From a virus: a stretch of DNA of 51,778 nt. How positions within the stretch are numbered: position 1 is the stretch's first letter; the number at the start of each line of letters is the position of its first letter. Where the stretch lies: IMG/VR virus record IMGVR_UViG_3300032069_000864, positions 1 to 51,778 of that record, one strand, 5' to 3'. Below, in pieces: positions 1 to 6,698 of the stretch. The notes beneath the pieces were generated by a model, which ran no database searches, had not been told where the DNA came from, and saw only the letters and a program-made list of their open reading frames with translations. Position numbers and translations under genes: made by a program.

Positions 1-1344
1 CGAGATCTCGCCCTCAGGGTTCAACTTTATGCCCAGCGATCGGCGGCCGTGGAGACGCGCGGCGATCAGTGTCGTCCCGCTGCCGGCGAACGGATCGAGC
101 ACCAGGTCGGGATCCGTGGAGAACTCGGACTCATCGAACATCCCGTGGCCCGCCCGGGCCGGGAAGCTGAAGCCGCGCACCATGTTCTCGGCCAGCTCGA
201 GCGGATAGCAGGCGAAATGCGCCTGGCCCTCGGGCCACCGTGTCGTTCCTACCGGCACCTCCCACACGTTGCGCACCATCGGGCGCTTCGTGCGGTGGCC
301 ATCCTTCGTCCGGTGCAGTTCCCAGGGATTCCAGATCGGCGCGTGGTCGTCGTCCAGATCCTTGCTGAACCAGTAGATGTGCTCGACGCAGTTGGTCATC
401 GTCCCATCGGCCGTGGTGGGAGCGCCATTCGGCTTGACCCAGTAGATCGGCCGGACGAACGCAAAGCCGATGCTTCGCATCTGACTCGGGATGTCCCAGT
501 CGTAGGTGTGATGATGCCAGGTCGGGCACACGACACCGCCGAGGTTCAAGAGCAGAGGCCGTTGCCGCTTGAGCACGCGGTGCAATTGCTCAGCGATCGG
601 GCGGAACCAGGTCCACCAATTGTCCGGATGAATCTGGACCTGTAGGCCGGTCTCGCCGCGGAGATTGGGCCGGCCATGCGTGAAGCCGAGGACCGCGCGG
701 TCGCGCTGGCCGAGCGGGCCATTCGGATGGTCTGCGGCCTTGCGCAGGTTTTCCGGGTACTCCCGGGGGCCATTGATAGGATCGAAGTCCACCCCCATGG
801 CGCGCCACTCCTCGATCTCCTCGGGCGTCGCGTCCTCGGGCCACCAACAGCCATCCTCATGCTGCACCAGGTCAGGCTCGCTCAGTCCTTCCCTCGCCAG
901 CTTCTTCCGCGCGTGGGGCGCGCCGATCGTGGCCTTCAGCGCGGCCCGTCGCGCGCTGGCCTTCGGGGAGCGGCCGGCACCGATCTGGTCTCCCGCGTAC
1001 TGCTCCCGCTTGATCTCGCAGTTCTGGTCCTGGAACTCATCGGAGCGGTATCGGCCCTTGCCGGCCAACTTCTTTGCGGCCTGCCGGACGAAGGGGATGT
1101 TGCTCGCCTCGGCGATCACGGAACCATCGTCGCCGAGGAACCTGCGATAGCGGCCCAGGTCCTCGGGTTTGCGCTGCCCGCGCGGGTATGGCGGACTCGT
1201 GGCGATCAGGTCAATGGAGCCATCCGGCAACCGCGCCAGGAGTTCGAGACAGTCGCCCTCGACAACGATCGGGCGCGCCGCGTCGGCCGCGTTGATCACC
1301 GAGGCGAGGTAGGCCCGGGCGTCGGTTGTCGGGGGCGCCGTCAC
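1..1344 (-). CDS. DNA methyltransferase, N4-cytosine or N6-adenine type (partial)
   Basis: An uninterrupted minus-strand frame starts at GTG 1344 and runs off the left edge with 448 codons visible and no stop. Near the start it has the catalytic motif TSPPY (about residue 50). Near the left edge it has the SAM-binding motif DPFAGSGTT. This order (catalytic motif first) is the beta-class arrangement of amino-methyltransferases. About 150 residues between the catalytic motif and the rest probably include the target-recognition region. The GTG start shares one base with the TAG stop of the radical SAM gene upstream, so the two are likely co-translated. Probable role: modifying phage DNA against host restriction. 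No cognate restriction endonuclease is visible. Family assignment is firm; methylated base and target are unknown. Confidence 0.9.
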   Translation of the reverse strand, partial: MTAPPTTDARAYLASVINAADAARPIVVEGDCLELLARLPDGSIDLIATSPPYPRGQRKPEDLGRYRRFLGDDGSVIAEASNIPFVRQAAKKLAGKGRYRSDEFQDQNCEIKREQYAGDQIGAGRSPKASARRAALKATIGAPHARKKLAREGLSEPDLVQHEDGCWWPEDATPEEIEEWRAMGVDFDPINGPREYPENLRKAADHPNGPLGQRDRAVLGFTHGRPNLRGETGLQVQIHPDNWWTWFRPIAEQLHRVLKRQRPLLLNLGGVVCPTWHHHTYDWDIPSQMRSIGFAFVRPIYWVKPNGAPTTADGTMTNCVEHIYWFSKDLDDDHAPIWNPWELHRTKDGHRTKRPMVRNVWEVPVGTTRWPEGQAHFACYPLELAENMVRGFSFPARAGHGMFDESEFSTDPDLVLDPFAGSGTTLIAARLHGRRSLGIKLNPEGEIS

Positions 1345-2081
1345 TACCGCATCTCCTCCGGTAGGAATGGCTTGAGACTGTCCTTCACCAGCACGGCGCG
1401 CCCGGTATCGCGCGCGGCCTTCACGATGATCGGCGCCCACAACCTCCAGTCCACCTCGATGGGCGATGCCATGTGGTTCAGCTTTCCGAGCCTGAACTCG
1501 TCAGTGAACGGCACACACTCGCGGATCACCTCGAGCGCCTGGTGTGGGTAGATGATGGGCTCGACGGAAACGAAGGTCGGAATGCCGAGCTGGTGGGCGC
1601 GGCGGAGACTGTACACGCGTTGCGCCAGGGGCGCGGCCCCGGGTTCCCAAGTCCGCCGACTCGTCTCCTGAGAGAAGACCAGCGTCACTCCGAAACGCGC
1701 TCGCATCTGCCCCAGCAGGTCGAAGTCGCGGTGGGCGCGCTCTCCGCCCTTCGTGAGTATCTGGACCGACACGTTCCAAGTGTGCAAGGTCCGCAACGCA
1801 TCCCGCGTCACGTCCAGTTCCAGGTCAATCTCCGGGTACGGATCGCAGGTGAAGCAGAGCAGCACAGAATCGGCGCAACCCGCGAAGAGGCGCGCGTCCT
1901 TCGCCAGGGCGGCCAGGATCCCAGGGCGCGGCTCCACCGCCGCATGGAAGTCCTCGGGCTTCACGTGGAGGCAGGCGGGGACGTAGCAGTAGCGGCAGCC
2001 GTGCGTGCAGCCGGTGTAGAGGTTGCAGGCCAGCGGGCTATACTCTCGAGCTGCAGCCTTGGGCGTGTAGATCGCCTTCAT
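1344..2081 (-). CDS. Radical SAM protein, spore photoproduct lyase (SplB)-like
   Basis: This 245-aa protein carries the [4Fe-4S] motif CTHGCRYC (CxxxCxxC) about residues 25-32, preceded by CNLYTG and followed by YVPA, as in spore photoproduct lyase-like radical SAM enzymes. An E-T-S segment and VSVEPII later in the chain fit the SAM-binding barrel. True spore photoproduct lyases repair thymine dimers by a radical mechanism; many relatives in phages have no proven substrate. It lies in the DNA metabolism operon between a small basic ORF and the methyltransferase, so a DNA repair or DNA modification role is an inference. Its start overlaps the upstream stop by four bases. Confidence 0.8.
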   Translation of the reverse strand: MKAIYTPKAAAREYSPLACNLYTGCTHGCRYCYVPACLHVKPEDFHAAVEPRPGILAALAKDARLFAGCADSVLLCFTCDPYPEIDLELDVTRDALRTLHTWNVSVQILTKGGERAHRDFDLLGQMRARFGVTLVFSQETSRRTWEPGAAPLAQRVYSLRRAHQLGIPTFVSVEPIIYPHQALEVIRECVPFTDEFRLGKLNHMASPIEVDWRLWAPIIVKAARDTGRAVLVKDSLKPFLPEEMR

Positions 2082-2287
2082 CTCCGTTTCCTCCCCTGCT
2101 TCTTCTGGTGCGCCCAGGCCGGCCCGCGTAGGCCGTGCCTGGAATGGGCCTTGCCGGGCTTCCCCCGTCCGGACGATTGCGGGGCAGCGAAGTTCGTGGC
2201 GCGCACCCCGCGAGGAGGAGGCGCCGAGACCAGGGCGGCCAAGGCGGCGAGCAGAGACGTTCTCTCCAGGGCGGGTCTATCAGGCAT
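2078..2287 (-). CDS. Small basic protein of unknown function
   Basis: A 69-aa reading frame fits exactly between two genes: its ATG overlaps the end of the MmcB-like gene and its stop overlaps the ATG of the radical SAM gene, the spacing seen throughout this operon. A GGAG lies about 10 nt upstream of the ATG. The product is rich in Arg, Lys, Pro and Ala, with a very basic C-terminus (HQKKQGRKRR), so it may bind nucleic acid. I recognise no domain. Support is positional only, so it could be a chance frame filling a 200-nt spacer. Confidence 0.45.
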   Translation of the reverse strand: MPDRPALERTSLLAALAALVSAPPPRGVRATNFAAPQSSGRGKPGKAHSRHGLRGPAWAHQKKQGRKRR

Positions 2288-2777
2288 GAGCAGCGCTCTC
2301 CATTCCGGCCCGGGCCGTGGCCCGATGGCCGCAGCGCGGGCAGAAGCTGGGGTCGCCCGCGCGACTCGCCATGCGGAAGGCCACGTCGCAGCGATTGGTC
2401 ATGCTAATCCGCTGGCGCGTCGCCCGAACCGCGATCTCGACGCCTCCCTGCTCCGGGACATACATGAGGCCAATGCCCTCGTCCCGCCGCTTGCGCCACT
2501 CCCGGAACTCGGATACCGTGATCAGTCCAGCCGGTACCGCGAGGTACAGCCAGTCACAGAAGCGCAGGTAGGAGCCGACCTTCGCGTCCCCGTTCCAGTC
2601 GGCCCGACTCACCTTCACTTCGGCCGCCAGAATCTCGCCCCAGTAGTTCATGCCGAGCACGTCTATGCGCAGGTTCTCCCGGACCCCGAACTCGACCGCG
2701 ACGCCACAGAGGCGCTTGGCCGCGAAGTGCCGGGCCACGGCCCAGGCCAGGGCCTTGCCGTCGGTCAGGTCGATCAT
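2280..2777 (-). CDS. MmcB-like PD-(D/E)XK family DNA repair protein
   Basis: The 165-aa product has RIDVLGMN, EVKVSRADW and a following K..SYLRFCDWLYLAVP segment, which is the signature of the MmcB/DUF1052 family, a PD-(D/E)XK nuclease-fold group linked to DNA repair. The Asp of RIDVL, and Glu and Lys of EVKVS, would be the metal-binding and catalytic residues. A C-terminal CPRCGH suggests a small zinc knuckle. It overlaps neighbours on both sides by 4-8 nt in the replication and repair operon. I infer a nuclease or end-processing role; activity is unproven. Confidence 0.7.
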   Translation of the reverse strand: MIDLTDGKALAWAVARHFAAKRLCGVAVEFGVRENLRIDVLGMNYWGEILAAEVKVSRADWNGDAKVGSYLRFCDWLYLAVPAGLITVSEFREWRKRRDEGIGLMYVPEQGGVEIAVRATRQRISMTNRCDVAFRMASRAGDPSFCPRCGHRATARAGMESAAHA

Positions 2778-3178
2778 CGGGGGCCCTCGAAGTCGGAGAA
2801 GTGCAGGTCCTCAAGGTCGCGCACTGCCTGGCGTAACACCTCTCCCGCGCGCCGTATGACGCTCCGGTACCGTCGCCCCGACCGCCAGAAGAGCCATCTG
2901 ATGATACGCGAAGATGGCGGCACCCGAAGCCCACTCCAATCCGTGATGGCCGAGAGTCGGGCTGCAACTAGGCGGACGTCCTCCTCTGTCTCCATCGTGT
3001 AGTCGAACCATGAAGGGGTCATGCTCAGCATGGATGGTTCATGGGTCAGCACGTAGTATGGGAGGGTCTCTCGCCGGTCGTCCGGGTCCGGATTGAAGTG
3101 TGCAAGCATGCCGGGCGCGGGAGACCATGCGTCTATCTCCCGAATCGATCCATCCTTCATCGGCAGATCGATCTTCAC
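2774..3178 (-). CDS. Hypothetical protein, 134 aa
   Basis: I place the start at GTG 3178 because its GTGA overlaps the TGA of the upstream HerA-like gene, the coupling used across this operon; a longer frame upstream would bury it inside that gene. The product starts VKIDLPMKDGS and includes a Trp- and Arg-rich stretch (IIRWLFWRSGRRYRS) about residue 95. I recognise no family. Its context between a HerA-like ATPase and an MmcB-like nuclease suggests a role in DNA metabolism, but nothing in the sequence shows it. Confidence 0.6.
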   Translation of the reverse strand: MKIDLPMKDGSIREIDAWSPAPGMLAHFNPDPDDRRETLPYYVLTHEPSMLSMTPSWFDYTMETEEDVRLVAARLSAITDWSGLRVPPSSRIIRWLFWRSGRRYRSVIRRAGEVLRQAVRDLEDLHFSDFEGPR

Positions 3179-4908
3179 CGCGCCCCTCCCAGCAGGCAGT
3201 CTGCGGCCCGCACACGCTGGCCGTCCTCTTCGATCAGGCGGGCGCGGCGCAGTTCGCCATGGTAGCTGCCGAACGTGCCGCTGCTCGGCTCGAGGCCCGC
3301 GGCCTCCCCCCACTCCTGGCGAGTCAACCAGCGACCCCGCGCCTCGACCAGGGCGTCGAGCATTCGTCGCACGCCCGCCCTCAGGATGGAGCGCCAGTGC
3401 GTGAGCAGGCCGTCCGCGGTAAGCGGCGCCGCATGGCCGCCGACCAGCGCGAGGCCGGTTTCGGTGGCGTAGAGTTCGCCCTCCCGCTCCTCCAGCAAAC
3501 CCTCTCGCCGCAACTCCCCGAGGTAGGTATCGGATGTGCCGCTCTTCCGAAGCTTCGCATAGGAACGGAGTTGCCCGGGCGTCATGCCTGCCGGGTAGAA
3601 CTGCGCGAGCGCCTCCAGCATCCGGCGCGCGCCAGCGCGGGGGCTATAACCCGACGTCGCCACCTCGCGGCTCCTGGCGGGCTTGGCGGGCGGAATCGGC
3701 TTCTGGGCAGGAGGAGGTGACGTCGGCCGTCTGCTCTCTCGTTCGGGCCCATCCGCAATGTGCTCGGCATATTGTTCCGAGACCTGGGTCGCGAGCGCGG
3801 CCGCGTCGTCAAGACCAGCGACCAACCCACGCACCGCGGCGCGCAGCACCGACACTTGCCGCGCCCACTCCTCCCGTTCCCGGCCGAATTCAGCCTCTCG
3901 CCCCTGCCAGTCGTCGCTGGTGATTCCGGTGCTCACAACCTGCGCCTCAGGTTTCGCGCGCTTCAACTCCGCGACCTCATGGCGCAGCCGCACGACCTCC
4001 GCCTCTTCCTCCTCCTTCTCGGCCGACAGGTGGTCGAGCTTGGCGAGCATGGCCTGGATATGCTCCGAGGGGCGGGGCGCCGGCGCCGCCAAGTTGCCCC
4101 GGCTCGCCGAAGGGTGGATTGTCTGCACTGGTCCGACCCGGCAGAGCGCCAGGGTCGTCGGCACGAAGGCCGCGCCCACGGTGTAGAAATGTCCGGCCTG
4201 CAGCTGCATCAGGCCGCGGTCAATGGAGGCCCGATCGAATCCCTGGGCCGCGCCGCGGGATACCGCCAGCACGTCGAGGGCCCGCTCCCGGTCCTGGTCG
4301 AGGAAGGTGCGGCCGACCATCACGTTGCCGCACTCGGCGGCCGCGTCTTTGTCGAGCTTGGCGAGTCGCTGCGTGGCCAGCACCGCGCAGAACCCGCGCT
4401 TGCGACCCCGGGCCAGCAGATCAACGACCGCGGCCGCCGACTCGGCCTGCTGCTTCTGTGGGCAGAAGGCGTGGGCCTCATCGAGCACCACGAGCGCGGG
4501 ATGCCAGAGCGCGCGCGGCGCGTCCATCAGGCCCTCGAGGAAGACTCGGACGAATCGCTTCCGCTCGTCACGCTGCAACTCGGACAGGTCGCAGATCACC
4601 GAGCACTGGAGTTCGAGAACGGAGCGGGCGAGCTGCTTGGCCTCCTGCCAGCGCGCGAGGCGATCCCCGCCCTTGCCGATCAGGACGTAGTCGAACCGCT
4701 CGCGCAGGGACGGGAATTCGCCCTCCGGGTCGAGCACGATGTGCTGTATCCGGCCATGGGTCTGTTCGAGCAACCGGCGCAGGGTCCAACTCTTCCCGCC
4801 GCCAGACATGGCTTGCACCAGGAGACGCGTTTCGATCAGGGCCGGCAGGTCAACGCGCAGGTGGCCATCCTCGCGCAACTCGCCCAGGATGATCGGTCGC
4901 TCAGGCAT
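3175..4908 (-). CDS. HerA/FtsK-superfamily ATPase with C-terminal winged helices
   Basis: The 577-aa protein begins with a HerA-type (DUF87/DUF853) ATPase: Walker A SGGGKSWTLR about residue 36, Walker B ALVVLDEAHAF about residue 140, and LATQRLAK about residue 178 as the sensor Gln. A charged coiled coil follows (about 290-325). The C-terminus has two similar segments, GARRMLEALA...YLGELRREGLLEE and GVRRMLDALV...YHGELRRARLIEE, each looking like a winged helix. HerA ATPases pump or unwind DNA as hexamers, usually with a nuclease partner; the nearby MmcB-like and SbcCD-like genes are candidates. It sits immediately after the helicase loader, so a replicative role is also possible. Confidence 0.8.
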   Translation of the reverse strand: MPERPIILGELREDGHLRVDLPALIETRLLVQAMSGGGKSWTLRRLLEQTHGRIQHIVLDPEGEFPSLRERFDYVLIGKGGDRLARWQEAKQLARSVLELQCSVICDLSELQRDERKRFVRVFLEGLMDAPRALWHPALVVLDEAHAFCPQKQQAESAAAVVDLLARGRKRGFCAVLATQRLAKLDKDAAAECGNVMVGRTFLDQDRERALDVLAVSRGAAQGFDRASIDRGLMQLQAGHFYTVGAAFVPTTLALCRVGPVQTIHPSASRGNLAAPAPRPSEHIQAMLAKLDHLSAEKEEEEAEVVRLRHEVAELKRAKPEAQVVSTGITSDDWQGREAEFGREREEWARQVSVLRAAVRGLVAGLDDAAALATQVSEQYAEHIADGPERESRRPTSPPPAQKPIPPAKPARSREVATSGYSPRAGARRMLEALAQFYPAGMTPGQLRSYAKLRKSGTSDTYLGELRREGLLEEREGELYATETGLALVGGHAAPLTADGLLTHWRSILRAGVRRMLDALVEARGRWLTRQEWGEAAGLEPSSGTFGSYHGELRRARLIEEDGQRVRAADCLLGGAR

Positions 4909-5746
4909 CGGTCCCTCCGTGAATCCGATAGTCCCGGCCCTGCAGAACCAGCACTTGGCAGCAACCGAAGATCCGACTGACGATCGGCGGACCGAGCTTC
5001 GCGGTCAACTCGGCTCGCCCGACATCGGTGGTCATTACCAGCGGCCGGCCCGCGGCCTCCCGTCGGTTCAGGATCCGGATCACCTCTTCGCGCACCCAAT
5101 CCCCGCGCTCGCCGGTCGGGATAGCCGCGCGCGCCAGGTCGTCCAGCACCAGCAGGTCAACCTGCGCCATCAGGTCGCGCAGCTCGCCGGGGTCTTGACC
5201 CAGGCCGGCGAAAGAGGCCCGCAATGCCGCGAGGAAATCGCTCAGTTCCACGAACAGGCCGGTCACCGCGGTGTCGCGCATCGCCTCGTTCAGGACGGCC
5301 AGCGCGAGGTGCGTCTTGCCCAGCCCGTTGTTTCCGGACAGGAGCAGGCCGCGCTTCGGGCGATCGGCCCCCCGCATCGCGCCGGCGAACTGGTAGGATT
5401 CCCAGGCCGCGGCCTTCGTGCCGTCGAAGGTCTGGTAGGTTTCGAAGGTCCGGGTGCGAAGCTCTGGCGTCAAGCGCGCCCGCTCGGCCCGCTCGCGCAG
5501 ACGCGCCCGGCGAAATGTGTCTCGCCGTTCCTGCTCCTCCTGCCGCCGCACCGCGGCCATGCAGTTCGGGCAGAGCCGGCTCTGATGCCACTGCCATTGC
5601 CGGGCCGTCAGGTTGCCCATCCAGATCGCCACGATCGGGGCGCCGCAGCCCTCGCAGGGCCGGTCCGGCGGCCGGGGCGGCGCGTCGGCTGGGGCCGTGG
5701 TCAGGTCCCGGATGGTCAGGGGGTTGCGCGGGGTCCGCTCCGTCAC
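4901..5746 (-). CDS. DnaC-like helicase loader (AAA+ ATPase)
   Basis: The 281-aa protein has an N-terminal zinc site (CEGCGAP and CPNC, about residues 32-63), then an AAA+ core with Walker A SGNNGLGKTHLA (about residue 137), Walker B LLVLDDLA (about 192) and sensor TTDV (about 229). This is the layout of DnaC and IstB-like loaders that deliver the host replicative helicase to phage origins. The GTG start overlaps the TGA of the replication initiator gene as GTGA, the classic initiator-loader pair (compare lambda O and P by position). No phage DnaB is visible, so it probably loads the host helicase. Confidence 0.88.
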   Translation of the reverse strand: MTERTPRNPLTIRDLTTAPADAPPRPPDRPCEGCGAPIVAIWMGNLTARQWQWHQSRLCPNCMAAVRRQEEQERRDTFRRARLRERAERARLTPELRTRTFETYQTFDGTKAAAWESYQFAGAMRGADRPKRGLLLSGNNGLGKTHLALAVLNEAMRDTAVTGLFVELSDFLAALRASFAGLGQDPGELRDLMAQVDLLVLDDLARAAIPTGERGDWVREEVIRILNRREAAGRPLVMTTDVGRAELTAKLGPPIVSRIFGCCQVLVLQGRDYRIHGGTDA

Positions 5747-6687
5747 GGCTTCCCCCAGCTGTCGGCAAGGGCCCTGCCCCGTTCCTCGTCGGTCGGCGGC
5801 CGCCCCTGACCCGGCTTCGCGCCGTGCGCGTGGCCCGCGTCCAGGCCCTGTGCGATGCCCTGGAAGTTGCTCAGGAGGTCGGGGAGTTTGTGCCCACGCC
5901 GGACCAGATAGGCGTCCTCAGAGCGCACACCGTGGCGCAGGACGGCCACTAGGCGGGCGAATGGGCGGCCCTCCCCCAGGGCGCGCTTGAGGCCCGCGAA
6001 CTCGGCCCCGCCGAGCGTGGGGCAATCCTGGTGGGCCAGACGGTAGGCGTCGTGGTAGACCTGGGCCAGACGCTGGATTTCCGGCTTGCCCGGGTCGTTG
6101 GGATCCGTGGGATTCGTGCACCAGGAGCAAGCACAAGGAGCGCGCGGATTTCGCGAATCCTTACCCTCCTCCTCTACCTCACCCTCCTCCTCTACCTCCT
6201 CCTCTACCTCAGGACGAAACTCACCCCCCGCAAACGAGGTGAATTTCGCGAGAAACTTACGAAATAGCCGCCTCGTGAGGCGGCTTAGTTTCGTAAAAAT
6301 GCCCTCTGGCGGGAACGGGCAATCGGCGTTCGAAGGGTTGTGAACGCGCTGGTAATCCTGGTGCTTTGGGAGGGAATAGTATCGTTGGCCCTCGTGCTCC
6401 CAGACCAGGAGACTCGGGTCGGAGCCTTTCGTGAACCGGTCTAGGATGTCACCTACTTCCGCGATGGTGATCACCTTGGCATTGAGTTCCTCCTCCATAA
6501 ACCGGGTGGCAATCTGCGCGGCCGAGAATGAGGCCTGGCCGAAATCGTCCACTCCCGCGAGTACGGACAGCCACGTCAGCTTGACCGGAAAACCAACCTG
6601 CTTCCCCTTGAGACTCTTGAGCGGGTGCGTCTTTCCCTTGAGGAAGGCTTCTACTTTCTTCCAGTCTATGACCCGCCGTCTTGCCAT
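5743..6687 (-). CDS. Replication initiator (winged-helix, O-like by position)
   Basis: I start the gene at ATG 6687, behind a GAGG-type site and 11 nt after the SNF2 stop, which gives 314 aa. The N-terminal 110 residues (KLTWLSVLAGVDDFGQ, then HEGQRYYSLPKHQDYQR) match the winged-helix start of phage replication proteins, which read a DNA site and recruit the loader. A Glu-rich tract (EVEEEVEEEGEVEEEG) is encoded by an 18-bp tandem repeat. The C-terminal part likely meets the DnaC-like protein encoded directly downstream. The gene also contains a 40-bp interrupted palindrome, so it may carry the origin. Family is inferred from pattern rather than a named domain. Confidence 0.72.
   Translation of the reverse strand: MARRRVIDWKKVEAFLKGKTHPLKSLKGKQVGFPVKLTWLSVLAGVDDFGQASFSAAQIATRFMEEELNAKVITIAEVGDILDRFTKGSDPSLLVWEHEGQRYYSLPKHQDYQRVHNPSNADCPFPPEGIFTKLSRLTRRLFRKFLAKFTSFAGGEFRPEVEEEVEEEGEVEEEGKDSRNPRAPCACSWCTNPTDPNDPGKPEIQRLAQVYHDAYRLAHQDCPTLGGAEFAGLKRALGEGRPFARLVAVLRHGVRSEDAYLVRRGHKLPDLLSNFQGIAQGLDAGHAHGAKPGQGRPPTDEERGRALADSWGKP
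6163..6210. repeat. 18-bp tandem repeats (iteron-like) inside the initiator gene
   Basis: Positions 6163-6180 and 6181-6198 are identical 18-mers (ACCCTCCTCCTCTACCTC), followed by a partial third copy to 6210 that keeps the 13-bp core CCTCCTCTACCTC. On the coding strand they give a Glu/Val-rich linker. Size, tandem arrangement and position inside a replication initiator gene resemble the iterons of lambda-type origins; the function is inferred. Confidence 0.75.
6257..6296. repeat. 40-bp interrupted palindrome inside the initiator gene
   Basis: TTACGAAA (6257-6264) pairs with TTTCGTAA (6289-6296) and GCCGCCTC (6267-6274) with GAGGCGGC (6277-6284). The outer arms are AT-rich against a very GC-rich background. 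It lies 47 bp from the 18-bp tandem repeats and within coding sequence, so a structural role in addition to coding is likely, for instance at the origin. Confidence 0.7.
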
Positions 6688-6698
6688 ATCCCTCGCCT

